The position numbers and the translations under genes were made by a program. Positions 1-11,241 of a stretch of 64,000 nt of DNA are shown one piece after another (the stretch's first letter is position 1; each line of letters opens with the position of its first letter). Below the pieces are notes generated by a model, which was given only the letters and a program-made list of their open reading frames with translations, did not search any database and was not told where the DNA came from. This DNA comes from DASRFA01 sp035651755. Lineage in GTDB: Bacteria > Desulfobacterota > Binatia > UBA12015. The DNA is taken from the NCBI GenBank assembly GCA_035651755.1, contig DASRFA010000007.1:62001-126000 (forward strand), in the 5' to 3' direction.

Positions 1-2
1 TG

Positions 3-1640
3 GCGGGCGTCGAATTCTCGGCGGCACTCGCGGCCGATGGAATCGATCCGGACGATGCCGAGCGATGCTGCGACGCACTGGCGCGCCGCGGCCAGTTCCT
101 GCGGGCGATCGGCGTGGCGGAGTGGCCCGATGGCACCGTCGCGAGCCGCTATGCGTTCATCCACGCGCTCTATCGGAACGTGCTCTACGAGCGTGCTTCG
201 ATCGTGGAGCGGATCGGCCTGCACCTGCGGATCGGCGCGCGCCTCGAAGCCGCCTACGGCACGCGCGCGGCCGAGATCGCGGGCGAGCTGGCGATGCACT
301 TCGAGGAGGGCCGCGACTTCGAGCGCGCCGTGGAGTACCGCCGCGCGGCGGCGGACGTGGCGTTGCGCCTGCACGCCTATCGCGAGGCGGCCGACCACGC
401 GACGCGGGCGCTGGAGCTGCTCGGGCGCGCTCCGGAGTCGACGACGGCGGTTCAGCAGGAGGTCGCGATCCGGACGATCCTCGGCTCGGCGCTGATCGCG
501 AAGGGGTGGGCCGCGCCGGAAGTCGCACAGTCGTACGCGCGCGCCCGCGAGCTCGGCTCGCGATCCGAAGGGACCCCGGAGTCCTTCGCCGTGCTGATCG
601 GGCTCTTCGGATTCCACATGGCGCGCTTCGAGCTCGGGATCGCCCGCGATCTGGCCGAGCAGATGGCCGCCATGGCGACCACCACCGACGACGCCGCGGT
701 TCGGCTCGGAGCGTCGAGCGCGGCGGGGATGATCTCGTTCTCCGCGGGAGACTACCCCGCGGCGCTCGCGCATCTCGAGCGCGCGATCACGATCTACCAT
801 CCCGAGCAGCACAGCCCGAACTCCGGGTCAGGGATCTGGGTGGGGCAGGATCTCGGGGTGTCGTGTGCCGTCAATGCGGCGTGGATCGTCTGGCATCTCG
901 GGTTCCCGGAGCGCGCGGTGATGCGGATGAACGAGGCGATCGCGCTCGGGCACGCGATCGCCCACCCGTTCAGCCTCGTCCTCGCGAGCCACATCGCTGC
1001 GGCGTTCTACGAATCGATCGACCTCGTCGACGCCGCGCGCGAGGTCGCGGACGTCGCGAGCCTCCAGTCGGCGGGGCAGGGCTTCGACATGTTCACGACC
1101 CTCGGTGCCTTCCATCGCGGATGGCTTCGCTTGCAGGCCGGTGAGGGAGAGGCCGGAACGGAAGACATGCGCGGCGGCCTCGCGGCATACCGAGCCGCCG
1201 GTGCCGGCTTCGGTGTACCGACGTTCCTCGGGCTCCTCGCGGAAGCGTACGGAAGGGCCGGTCGGCCGGACGATGGTCGCGCGATCATCGAAGAGGCGAG
1301 CGCGATGGTCGAGGAGAGCGGCGCACACTACTGGGACGCCGAGCTCCGTCGGGTCGATGGCGAGCTGATCCTGCAGGGGGCTCGCACAGGGAGGCCGGTG
1401 CCCGTCGCGGCCCGCCGCGATGCCGAGGCGCGATTCCTCGAGGCGATCGAGATCGCGCGTCGCCAGGAGGCGAGGATGTTCGAGCTCCGCGCGGCGACGA
1501 GCCTGGCTCGTCTCTGGCAGGGCGCGAAGAAGTCGAAGGAGGCGCGCGATCTCCTCTCGAAGATCTACGGATGGTTCACCGAAGGCTTCGAGACGAGCGA
1601 TCTCCGGGCGGCGAGGTCGCTGCTGGACGCGCTCGCGTAG
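3..1640 (+). CDS. Cyclase-family AAA ATPase/TPR regulator, C-terminal part (5' end outside window)
   Basis: The frame is open from base 3 with no start, so the gene begins before the window; 545 residues are present. The first residues contain a YAFIHALYRNVLY-like block, which in adenylate-cyclase/ATPase (predicted ATPase plus TPR) regulators lies at the end of the ATPase and winged-helix part. The rest is helical repeats of TPR style (for example HATRALELLGRAPES). The C-terminus (WFTEGFETSDLRAARSLL) closely matches the end of the intact paralogue at 39368-42721 (WFTEGLDLRDLKDARALL), so both belong to one family. The missing N-terminal half presumably carries a class III cyclase domain and P-loop, but this cannot be seen. 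A signalling or transcriptional role is inferred from the family; the ligand is unknown. Confidence 0.75.
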   Translation, partial: AGVEFSAALAADGIDPDDAERCCDALARRGQFLRAIGVAEWPDGTVASRYAFIHALYRNVLYERASIVERIGLHLRIGARLEAAYGTRAAEIAGELAMHFEEGRDFERAVEYRRAAADVALRLHAYREAADHATRALELLGRAPESTTAVQQEVAIRTILGSALIAKGWAAPEVAQSYARARELGSRSEGTPESFAVLIGLFGFHMARFELGIARDLAEQMAAMATTTDDAAVRLGASSAAGMISFSAGDYPAALAHLERAITIYHPEQHSPNSGSGIWVGQDLGVSCAVNAAWIVWHLGFPERAVMRMNEAIALGHAIAHPFSLVLASHIAAAFYESIDLVDAAREVADVASLQSAGQGFDMFTTLGAFHRGWLRLQAGEGEAGTEDMRGGLAAYRAAGAGFGVPTFLGLLAEAYGRAGRPDDGRAIIEEASAMVEESGAHYWDAELRRVDGELILQGARTGRPVPVAARRDAEARFLEAIEIARRQEARMFELRAATSLARLWQGAKKSKEARDLLSKIYGWFTEGFETSDLRAARSLLDALA

Positions 1641-1830
1641 CTCCCTCGCTGGCCCCGTCGGCTGAAGCAGGAGGCACACGGTTGGGAAGCAGCGCCGGCG
1701 CCCGCTTCCCGGACCTGCGAACACCTTCGCGCTCGCCGCTGCGGAGAAGGTGGTGGCGCCGCGGTCCGGCGACGTGAGCATCTGTGGCACGCGTCCTGCT
1801 GGCACGAGAGCCGGCCTCCAGGAGGAGATC

Positions 1831-3690
<1,860 letters not shown>

Positions 3691-3914
3691 GCTCGTTCGC
3701 GCGACGTCGCGTGATCTGACCGATCATCCGCCCCGCCATCGCCATTCGGCGCGCTTCTTCGCCCGATCTCCCAGAGAAACTCCTCGGAAACGCCTCGGTT
3801 TCGCCAGGACTCGGCGTCCTCGCCGAACTATCCCTGCTGCCACATCGCGGGGAACCACCCGGGCGAAAACGACGGCGCGGCGCCTCGGCGACCCGCCGCG
3901 AGGAGGAAGGATCG

Positions 3915-5804
3915 ATGTTGCAGTCGGAAGGCAGTGGCTCGAGGCCACGGACCACCTGGAGCGGCGACGAGCAGGGTATCGGTCGTCCGGTCGTTCTCGG
4001 GCAGGGCGGACCACGGGTGTCATCGGGGACGGGTCTTCGAAGGCGATCGGCCTCGACCGCGGGGGCGGTGGCGATGGCCGTCGGCTGGACCATCGCCCTC
4101 ACGGCCGCGCGCGGAGAGGCGCAGACGGTGCAGCCGCCCTTCGCGGCGAGCTACTCGATGGTGAGCCTCGGCACCGCTCCCGGAGTACAGCCCTACTATG
4201 GAGGCTTGACGATCAAGTTCGACGATCCCGACACGCTGCTGCTGGGCGGCGGGGCCAACAGTGCGGTCGGCAAGCTCTACGCCGTCCCGCTCGTCCGCGA
4301 CCAGAGCGGTCACATCACCGGCTTCGCGGGCACGGCGGCTGCCTACGCCCCGGCGCCGGGCATCGACGGCGGGCTCGTCTACGGTCCGAGCAACGTCCTC
4401 TTCGTCAGCCGCTATCCGCAGAACGACATGGGCGAGCTCAAGCCGGGGAGCGCGGTCACCGACAAGGTCGTCGATCTCGACGCGAGCGGCGTCGCGAGCA
4501 CGGTGGGCACTCTCGGATTCGTTCCGCCCGGCTTTCCCGGCGCCGGTCGGCTCAAGGCGGTGAGCTGGACCACCGGTGGCTGGTACGACGTGCCGCTCAC
4601 GCCGGACGCCAGCGGCACGTTCGATGCGGGCACGGCGATCCTCCGGACCACGATGAGCGGCGGCGTGGAGGGAGTCGCCTATGTGCCGGCCGGCTCGCCG
4701 CAGTTCCCGAATCCGACGGTGCTGGTATCGGAATACAGCAACGGGTCGATCGCGGTCTACGACGTGGATGCCAACGGCGATCCCGCGAGCGGGACTCGGC
4801 GTCCGTTCATCACCGGCCTGATCGGTGCCGAAGGCGCGACGATCGACCCGGTGACCGGCGACTTCCTCTTCTCCACGTTCGGCTCACAGGCCCGCGTCAT
4901 CGCCGTGCGCGGATTCGCTCATGCGGTCTGCGGCGACGGGACCGTCGATGCCGGCGAGGAATGCGACGACGGCAACACCACGGACGGCGATTGCTGCTCG
5001 TCGACTTGCACCCGCGAGCTCGTCGATCCGGCTTGCCTGCTCGACGACTTCCTCTGCTACAAGGCGACCCCCGCCAAGGCGGCCGCCGGGCAGCCCGCCT
5101 ATCCCGCGTTCACGCCGAAGCTGGGCGCGGTCGTGGTGGATCCCTTCAGCAGCGCGGATCCCACCGACCGGCACGAGCTCGACCTGAGCAAGACGATCGG
5201 CGTCTGCAATCCGGCCGATCGCGATGGCACGAGCGCCGACGCCCCGGCGCACGCCGGGCACCTCGCTGCGTACCAGGCGAAGATGAGCAAGACCGACCCC
5301 AGCCAACCCGGATTCGTCAAGCAGGTGAAGACGTTCTCGAATCCGCTCGGTACCCTGAAGCTCAGCCTGACGGGCGTCGACCGGTTCCTCGAGCCGTCCG
5401 GGCAGGCGCCCGGCGATGGCGGTGCGCCCGCTCTCGGCGACGACTCCCTCGACCGCTTCAAGTGCTACAAGGCCAAGGTCGCGAAGGCGCCGAGCGGCCA
5501 GCCGCCGTATCCGCTCTTCACCGCCGTCCAGGTGAGCGTGACCGACGCGTTCGGCGGGCCGAGCCTCTTCGCGCTCCAGAAGCCGACCCGGGTCTGCGCG
5601 CCTGCGGATCGGGATGGTCTCGACCCGGAGGCGCCCACCCACGTGGCGCATCTCGTCTGCTACAAGGCCTCGCTCGCCAAGACCGATCCGAAGCAGCCGA
5701 AGTTCGCGCGGCTGCGCATCTCGACCGCGAACGCCCTTGCCCACGAGGTGCTCGACGCGAAGTCCGTGCTCGAGGTCTGCGTGCCATCGAAGGCGCTCGA
5801 CTGA
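3915..5804 (+). CDS. Secreted protein: propeller-like N-domain, ECDDGN Cys-rich repeat, CYKA modules
   Basis: A 629-residue exported protein of unknown function. A GGAGGAAGG ribosome site precedes ATG 3915. The export signal lies internally at about residues 40-70 (RRRS, then AGAVAMAVGWTIALTA, cleavage near GEAQ), so a later start at 4074 is possible. Residues about 75-335 read as beta-propeller-like repeats with DPDTLLLGG and DPVTGDFLFSTF motifs. At about 337-365 comes a cysteine-rich CGDGTVDAGEECDDGN repeat of the kind found on delta-proteobacterial surface proteins. The C-terminal 260 residues hold two or three modules starting FLCYKA, FKCYKA and LVCYKA, each followed by a CxPADRDG motif (VCNPADRDG, VCAPADRDG). 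I know this module type from Binatota-like genomes without an assigned function. Confidence 0.7.
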   Translation: MLQSEGSGSRPRTTWSGDEQGIGRPVVLGQGGPRVSSGTGLRRRSASTAGAVAMAVGWTIALTAARGEAQTVQPPFAASYSMVSLGTAPGVQPYYGGLTIKFDDPDTLLLGGGANSAVGKLYAVPLVRDQSGHITGFAGTAAAYAPAPGIDGGLVYGPSNVLFVSRYPQNDMGELKPGSAVTDKVVDLDASGVASTVGTLGFVPPGFPGAGRLKAVSWTTGGWYDVPLTPDASGTFDAGTAILRTTMSGGVEGVAYVPAGSPQFPNPTVLVSEYSNGSIAVYDVDANGDPASGTRRPFITGLIGAEGATIDPVTGDFLFSTFGSQARVIAVRGFAHAVCGDGTVDAGEECDDGNTTDGDCCSSTCTRELVDPACLLDDFLCYKATPAKAAAGQPAYPAFTPKLGAVVVDPFSSADPTDRHELDLSKTIGVCNPADRDGTSADAPAHAGHLAAYQAKMSKTDPSQPGFVKQVKTFSNPLGTLKLSLTGVDRFLEPSGQAPGDGGAPALGDDSLDRFKCYKAKVAKAPSGQPPYPLFTAVQVSVTDAFGGPSLFALQKPTRVCAPADRDGLDPEAPTHVAHLVCYKASLAKTDPKQPKFARLRISTANALAHEVLDAKSVLEVCVPSKALD

Positions 5805-5954
5805 TCGGGCGGTCGCGCGCGAACGGGGGAGGTCGCTCTCGTCGCCCGCATCGCGCCGTCCGGGCCGCTCGCAGCGGAGGCGAGCGGCCCGGACGGCCGT
5901 CCACGAGGCGGGATGCTCGCTCGATCGCTAAGATGGCCGGGAGAGGAGTCCTCC

Positions 5955-6380
5955 ATGGCGACCTTCATCGTGCGCGATCTGATGACCACGAACGTCAAGA
6001 CGCTCGGGAGAAACGACACGCTCGGCGTGGCCGACGATCTCATGTCGAGCAACGACATCCGACACGCGCCCGTGCTCGACGCCGATGGGGAGCTCTGCGG
6101 CATCCTGAGCCAGCGCGACCTCTTTCGCGGAGCCTTTGCTCGCGCGCTCGGCTACGGGGGGACGGCGCAGAAGAAGCTGCGCGACAGCCTGTTGGTCAAG
6201 GAGATCATGACGACGGACGTCGTCACCGTGCGTCCACAGGAATCGCTTTCGACGGCGGCGCGCATCATGCTCGAGAAGAAGATCGGCTGCCTTCCGGTCG
6301 TGGATGGCGGGGGGAGGCTGATCGGGATCCTGTCGGAGAGCGACTTCCTGAAGCTCGCCGTGGACGAAGAGCTGCCGTAG
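5955..6380 (+). CDS. Tandem CBS-domain protein
   Basis: 141 residues, almost entirely a Bateman pair: CBS1 at about 8-60 (VRDLMTTNVKTL, then HAPVLDADGELCGILSQRDL) and CBS2 at about 80-138 (VKEIMTTDVVTV, then GCLPVVDGGGRLIGILSESD). Such free-standing pairs bind adenine nucleotides and act as energy or redox sensors. ATG 5955 follows GGAGAGGAGTCCTCC and gives the usual length; an upstream frame from 5913 adds nothing conserved. It converges with the P450 gene, with only 26 nt between the stop codons, so the two are not co-transcribed. The partner protein is unknown. Confidence 0.85.
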   Translation: MATFIVRDLMTTNVKTLGRNDTLGVADDLMSSNDIRHAPVLDADGELCGILSQRDLFRGAFARALGYGGTAQKKLRDSLLVKEIMTTDVVTVRPQESLSTAARIMLEKKIGCLPVVDGGGRLIGILSESDFLKLAVDEELP

Positions 6381-6406
6381 CGCCCCGCCGGAGCGCCCTC
6401 GTTCGA

Positions 6407-7756
6407 CTAGACGGGCGCCAGGAAGAGCGGAAGGCCGTCGAGCGGCTTGGAGATCGGCGCCTGCTGCACCGGCATGCGGTATCCGTCGGGCACCGTCCAG
6501 CGGTACCGCAGGAGCATCTGGTGCATGATGCTCTTCACCTGCAGCTCGGCGAACCGGTAGCCGATGCAGAGGTGGAGGCCGCCGCCGAACGGGACCCAGG
6601 AGTGCGTATGCTTCTCGTCCTCGGCGCGCTCCGGCGTGAAACGCTCCGGGTCGAAGCGCTGCGGCTCCGCCCACCACTCCGGCATGTGGTGCGTGTGGAT
6701 CGGTGAGAGGACGACCATCGCGCCTTCGGGGACGAGGTAGCCTTGCCACGCGAACTCGCGCAGGGCGACGCGCGGGATCACGGGCAGCGGCGGGTAGCGA
6801 CGCAGCGTCTCCTTCATCACCAGGGTGAGGCCGTCGAGGCGCTCGATGTCGTCGAACTCGAGCGCCGCCCGACCGAAGGCGCGGCTCTCGTCGCGGAGGC
6901 GCGCCTGCCACTCCGGGTGTCGCGCCAGCTCGTAGGTCATCGAGGCGAGCGTGCTGGTCGTGGTGTCGTGCGCCGCCATCATGAGAAACACCATGTGGTC
7001 GATGACGTCGGCGTCGCTGAAGCGCTCGCCCTCCTCGCTCTCCGCGCGACAGAGGCGGCTGAACATGTCGTCGCCTCCGCCGGCACGGCGCTCCGGGATG
7101 AGGCGGCGGAAGTAGTCGACCATGAACTCGCGACCTTTCAGGCCGCGGTGGAACTCGAGCCCGGGGATCGGCAGCCGGAGACGCGACATCGAAGCGGCGA
7201 CCAGGTCCTCGAACACCCCGTTCATCCGCGTCGTCTTCGGCCCGAGCTCGACCCCGACGAAGATCGAGGCGGCGATGTCGAGCGTCAGCTCCTTGAACGC
7301 GCGGAAGGCGAGGAAGGGCTCGCGCCGCTCGGTCCACCCGTCGATGCCGCGAGCGATCATGGGGTTCATGCGCTCGAGGTACTGTCGCAGCGCGGGTCGG
7401 GTGAAGGCGCCGTGCATGATGCGGCGGTGCTGCTTGTGCTCGTCGCCGTCGCGCAGCAAGAGGCCGTTGGGGAAGATGCGCCCCATGATCGCCATCCACG
7501 GCCTGCGCGACGAGAAGAGGCGGTCGCGGTCGAGCAGCACGAATTCGTTGGCGTCGGGGCCGAACAGGTAGACGAGCCGGAACATGCCGACGTTCTGCGC
7601 GACGACGGGACCTTTCTCGTCGTGCAGTCGCTGCAGGCGCGACAGCATGTCGACGCGCTGCCCCCTGTCGTCGACGAGGGCCCGCAGCGTGTCGAGCAGG
7701 GGGGCCTTGGGAATCGCGGTGCGCGGCTGCCTGGGAGCCGTGGCGGTGGCGGGCAT
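6407..7756 (-). CDS. Cytochrome P450
   Basis: A 449-residue soluble bacterial P450 of normal length. The I-helix oxygen-activation motif reads AAHDTTTS, with the acid-alcohol pair D264-T265; His replaces the more common Gly before Asp. The K-helix ExxR is KETLRR near residue 316, followed by a PERF-like meander (RFDPERFTPER). The haem-binding loop is PFGGGLHLCIGYRFAE with Cys about 397. No membrane anchor is seen. The start ATG 7756 lies 40 nt after the stop of the upstream secreted-protein gene (same strand), so co-transcription is possible. Ferredoxin and ferredoxin reductase partners are not in the neighbourhood. The oxidised substrate cannot be told from sequence. Confidence 0.93.
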   Translation of the reverse strand: MPATATAPRQPRTAIPKAPLLDTLRALVDDRGQRVDMLSRLQRLHDEKGPVVAQNVGMFRLVYLFGPDANEFVLLDRDRLFSSRRPWMAIMGRIFPNGLLLRDGDEHKQHRRIMHGAFTRPALRQYLERMNPMIARGIDGWTERREPFLAFRAFKELTLDIAASIFVGVELGPKTTRMNGVFEDLVAASMSRLRLPIPGLEFHRGLKGREFMVDYFRRLIPERRAGGGDDMFSRLCRAESEEGERFSDADVIDHMVFLMMAAHDTTTSTLASMTYELARHPEWQARLRDESRAFGRAALEFDDIERLDGLTLVMKETLRRYPPLPVIPRVALREFAWQGYLVPEGAMVVLSPIHTHHMPEWWAEPQRFDPERFTPERAEDEKHTHSWVPFGGGLHLCIGYRFAELQVKSIMHQMLLRYRWTVPDGYRMPVQQAPISKPLDGLPLFLAPV

Positions 7757-7796
7757 GCGATGCAGGTTCGCCGGACGCGGTGCTCGCGCGGAGCGG

Positions 7797-9152
7797 CTAT
7801 TCTCCGCCGCATCTCGACGCCGGGATGTCCGGCGACGGCTTCAGCTGCTTGAACGGGATGCGAAGCTCCGACGAGTCGACGACCGTGATGCCGTCGGGGA
7901 ACCGAAGGTGCGTGCCGAGGGTGACCGGCTCCTTCGGGTTGCCGGACTCGTCGAACTGCACCATGGAGACGCTGCCGCACCGGGGACTGTTCGTCGCCGG
8001 GTCGAGGTTCAGCTCCGCGTAGTAGAGCGTTCCGTCGCGGCCGACGTCCATGCCGAGCGGGTTCTTCGGGACGTTCGCCGGCACGATGTTGCGAACGAAG
8101 CCGCCGTCCGCGTCGTACTCGTTGATGATCGCAGGCGCGAGCACGCCGGCGACGTAGAAGTGGTCGCTGCCGCGAACGCGCGTGATCGACACCGGGACGT
8201 TGAGTCCGCCGACCCCGCTCTCGAGCCAGGTCGACTTCCCGGGCGGTGTCGTCACCAGGCGCTCGGCATTCGCGCAGTCCGCCGGGCTCGACGGATACGG
8301 CGGAGAGAACTTCGTCACCCGGAGGGACTGGGGCTCGGGGACGTAGATGTTGCCGGCGTCGTCCACGGCGGGCATCCCGGGACTCGAGAGGCCCTTGTCG
8401 AGGAAGCAGTACGACTGGTAGCCACCTTGCGAGCCCCCCGGAAAGAAGACCATCAGGGCGCCGTCGTCCACGCCGATGATCTCCGAGCCGACGTCGGTGG
8501 TGAGCAGCCGGCCGTCCGGCAGGAACGCGCAGCCCTGCGGATCCTTCGCGCCCTGCGGATCGTCGTTCTGATCCTGCTGCGGCTCGCCTTGCACGCGGAT
8601 CTGCTGCCGGGTCCAGCGCCCGCTCAGGTCGAAGACCGACCACCCGTCGAGGTACTTCCCGACGAAGAAGCGACTTGCCGGGTTCGTCACGCTGCAGCGC
8701 GCCTGCGGCGGGCGCCTCGGGTCGAGGCACGCCTCGCGATACACGTCGTCCGCCACGACGTAGCCGCGACGAAGCGCGCGCGGAGGGGGCAACGGATCCA
8801 AGCTCGGACCCAGCCGGAACCCAGTCCCGACGTGAACCGTCGGCACGGAAGGCAGTGGCTTCTGCGTCATCTGCGGCGGGAAGAAGCAGACCTTGCCGTT
8901 CAGGTGCCGGCCGCCGATGTAGGGCGGCGTCGTGAGGCTGTCGGTCGGGTGCGGGTCGGGATCGTCGACGATGACCCGGGGCGGGAACGCCTTCCCGTTG
9001 ACGATGTACCCGTCCATGTACTCGCCCTGCGTGCTCAGCACGACCTCGTAGGCGCCGGCCGATCCCGAGGCGACGAAAGGGAGCAGCGCGACGCAGAGCA
9101 CCGCCCACGCGCGCCCGCGCCGAATCCTCTTGAACGTTCGTCTCGCCGTCAC
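7797..9152 (-). CDS. Secreted propeller-like protein (SMP-30/NHL-type sugar-lactone style)
   Basis: 451 residues from GTG 9152, chosen because CAGGAG lies 6 nt upstream and the protein then starts directly with a signal peptide (RRTFKRIRRGRAW, then AVLCVALLPFVASGSAGAY); the frame continues upstream to 9227 but without export logic. The body has repeating strand motifs typical of six-bladed propellers, such as CAFLPDGRLLTTDVG, PAVDDAGNIYVPE, LGMDVGRDGTLYYAEL and HLRFPDGITVVD. This pattern resembles SMP-30/gluconolactonase-like or NHL proteins, but no catalytic metal site could be confirmed. The Arg-rich start is only loosely Tat-like. It lies 40 nt upstream of the P450 gene on the same strand and may supply a periplasmic step in the same process; that is inference. 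Confidence 0.7.
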   Translation of the reverse strand: MTARRTFKRIRRGRAWAVLCVALLPFVASGSAGAYEVVLSTQGEYMDGYIVNGKAFPPRVIVDDPDPHPTDSLTTPPYIGGRHLNGKVCFFPPQMTQKPLPSVPTVHVGTGFRLGPSLDPLPPPRALRRGYVVADDVYREACLDPRRPPQARCSVTNPASRFFVGKYLDGWSVFDLSGRWTRQQIRVQGEPQQDQNDDPQGAKDPQGCAFLPDGRLLTTDVGSEIIGVDDGALMVFFPGGSQGGYQSYCFLDKGLSSPGMPAVDDAGNIYVPEPQSLRVTKFSPPYPSSPADCANAERLVTTPPGKSTWLESGVGGLNVPVSITRVRGSDHFYVAGVLAPAIINEYDADGGFVRNIVPANVPKNPLGMDVGRDGTLYYAELNLDPATNSPRCGSVSMVQFDESGNPKEPVTLGTHLRFPDGITVVDSSELRIPFKQLKPSPDIPASRCGGE

Positions 9153-9442
9153 CGTCGACTCCTGTCTGGGTCGGATTCCCGTGGCAGCGAGATGGACCGA
9201 CGCTTCCGAGCGCGGGCTGCCGCCCACGACCGAAGGGTGCAGGCGGCATGACCGACGTGGCCCATCGGCGCTTCCGGCCGTTCAATATCGCGGTTGTCGT
9301 GAGCCCGACAAGCGATAGCTCGTCGTCGACGGCGGCGACGGGCGAGTATGCCGCGGCCGTCTCGATCGACGGCTCGGTGCCGAGCCGAGGCGGAAGGAGC
9401 TCGGGCCCAGCACCGCCGTCGTCGGGCGGTGCGTCGTGGCGT

Positions 9443-10255
9443 TCAGACGTCGACGGTCACGCGCAGGAACGTCGCGGGAATGGACGTGGTTCCCGGCGTG
9501 GCGCTCCGGTTCTGGCTCTCGAAGAGCGCCACGAGCTCGTCCTCCAGATCGGCCGCGCGACCGTTCTTCTCCGCAGCCTCGAACGCGTTCATCGTCGGCC
9601 CGTAATAGTCGCGGAACGCCGCCACGAGCTCCACGGGCGGGTTCGGGGAGTTGAACGTGTACGTGTCCCGAACGCACGTGATGCGCTCATCAGGGACGCC
9701 GGCGGCGCGGAAGCGCTCGAGCACGTGGCTCTCCACGCCCCAGGTCATCGGGCTCACGAAGCCCTCGGGCGGGGGCGGCGAGTAGGCCGCGCTGATCTTG
9801 AGGATCTGCGCGACCAAGGTCGGGTCGTTCGGGATCCAGTTGCCCATCACGATGCGACCGCCGGGCCGAGTCACCCGGACCATCTCCTTGGCCACGTCGA
9901 ACGGCTTGGGCGCGAACATCGCGCCGAAGATGCTCACCACGAGTTCGAACGTGTCGTCGGAGAGCTCGCTCAGGTTGCAGGCGTCGCCCTCCTGGAACCG
10001 GAGGTTCGTGAGACCATGCTCCTGCGCGCGACGGTTCCCGGCGTCGACGAGGTTGCGCGCGATGTCCACGCCCAGCACGTCCGCTCCGCGGCGCGCTGCG
10101 GGCAGCGCCGTGGTGCCGTCTCCGCAGCCGAGATCGAGCACCTCGAGGCCGGGCTTCACGCCGAAGCTGTCCACGACCGCCTCGCCGCTCTCGCGCATGG
10201 TGCGCGCGATTCGGGTGAAATCGCCCTTCTCCCAGAGGGTCTTGTTCGGATTCAT
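9443..10255 (-). CDS. Class I SAM-dependent methyltransferase (UbiE/COQ5-like)
   Basis: 270 residues. Motif I is VLDLGCGDGTTALPAA near residues 39-54, followed by an acidic residue after strand 2 (VLGVDIA), motif II-like FELVVSIFGAMFAPKPF, and post-motif VTRPGGRIVMGNWIP. This is the Methyltransf_11/UbiE group that methylates small molecules. The start ATG 10255 lies 24 nt after the stop of the mddA-like gene on the same strand, so the two look like an operon. The substrate is unknown; it may share a small sulfur or lipid substrate pathway with its neighbour, or simply be co-located. A 290-nt gap separates it from the next minus-strand gene. Confidence 0.88.
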   Translation of the reverse strand: MNPNKTLWEKGDFTRIARTMRESGEAVVDSFGVKPGLEVLDLGCGDGTTALPAARRGADVLGVDIARNLVDAGNRRAQEHGLTNLRFQEGDACNLSELSDDTFELVVSIFGAMFAPKPFDVAKEMVRVTRPGGRIVMGNWIPNDPTLVAQILKISAAYSPPPPEGFVSPMTWGVESHVLERFRAAGVPDERITCVRDTYTFNSPNPPVELVAAFRDYYGPTMNAFEAAEKNGRAADLEDELVALFESQNRSATPGTTSIPATFLRVTVDV

Positions 10256-10279
10256 GCGCGACTCCTTCGCGGATTCTCG

Positions 10280-11050
10280 TCAGGCCATCTCGGTGCGCGC
10301 TACCTTCGTCGCCGCGGGCTGCGTCGCCCGGACTCGGGGCACCAACATCGGGACGCTGCTGCGGTACTGCGCGTACCTCTCGCCGTGGAACTCGACGAGG
10401 TCCCGCTCCTCGAACCGTATCGCGATCAGAATGTAGGACGTCGTCGCGATGGCGAAGAGCAGGTGTGCCGCCGTCATCGTCGGCGTCGCCCAGAAGGCGA
10501 GGAGCCAGCCGACGTAGAGCGGATGCCGCACGTACCGGTAGGGTCCCGGGGTCACGAAGCCGAGTGGCCGGTACGGCACTCCGCGAAGGTGCAACCACAC
10601 CTGCCGCAGACCGAACAGATCGAAGTGGTTGATGAGGAACGTGGTGACGAGGACGGTGAGCCAGCCGGCGGCGAAGAGCGCGTACAGCGCGGCCGCGGCA
10701 ATCGGGTTCTCGACCTGCCACACCAGGCCGCCGATCGGCCGCCATTGCCAGAACAGCAACAGAAGAGCGACGCTCGACGCGAGGACGTACGTGCTGCGCT
10801 CGGCGGGCTCGGGCACGATGCGCGTCCACCAGCGCTTGAAGGCCGGGCGCGCCATGACGCTGTGCTGGAGGGCGAAGACCGCGAGCAGCAGCACGTCGAC
10901 GACGATCGCGGTGGCGAGCGGTCCCTCCGCCAGCGAGTCGATCGAACGCGGCACGCCGAAGTTGCCGACGAAACCGATCGCGTAGAGGAACGTCGCGAAG
11001 AAGCAGACGTACGAGAGGACGCCGTAGACGAAGACTCCGATCCTTTGCAT
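10280..11050 (-). CDS. mddA: Probable methanethiol S-methyltransferase (MddA; NnrU/isoprenylcysteine methyltransferase-like membrane protein)
   Basis: A 256-residue membrane protein with five or six hydrophobic helices. The opening (FATFLYAIGFVGN), ALQHSVMARPAFKRWW, STFLINHFDLFGLRQVW-like (here VTTFLINHFDLFGLRQVW) and the C-terminal SAM-site region PYRYVRHPLYVGWLLAFWA with EERDLVEFHGERYAQYR match my memory of MddA, which methylates methanethiol to dimethyl sulfide. The RHPxYxG plus ExxL...F..Y motif is that of the wider isoprenylcysteine methyltransferase superfamily. The start is ATG 11050 with AAAGGAGAG upstream; the frame is open further upstream but overlaps a non-coding region. It is first in a probable two-gene operon with the SAM methyltransferase. 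If the MddA call is wrong, a generic NnrU-family protein is the alternative. Confidence 0.72.
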   Translation of the reverse strand: MQRIGVFVYGVLSYVCFFATFLYAIGFVGNFGVPRSIDSLAEGPLATAIVVDVLLLAVFALQHSVMARPAFKRWWTRIVPEPAERSTYVLASSVALLLLFWQWRPIGGLVWQVENPIAAAALYALFAAGWLTVLVTTFLINHFDLFGLRQVWLHLRGVPYRPLGFVTPGPYRYVRHPLYVGWLLAFWATPTMTAAHLLFAIATTSYILIAIRFEERDLVEFHGERYAQYRSSVPMLVPRVRATQPAATKVARTEMA

Positions 11051-11241
11051 GATTCGCTCTCCTTTCTGGACGACTGTCGGGGCCCGCCCGGCGCAAGACG
11101 GATGCCACGTCAGGCGCCCCAAAAGCCTGACAATCGCGACCAGCGATGAGGCCGAACGATGGTCCTTCGGGGCCACAAGTGGCCGGAGGGCCAAGAGTGG
11201 CCGGCCCATCGGCCCCCGCGGCGAGCTGGGTGCCCGCCGGG

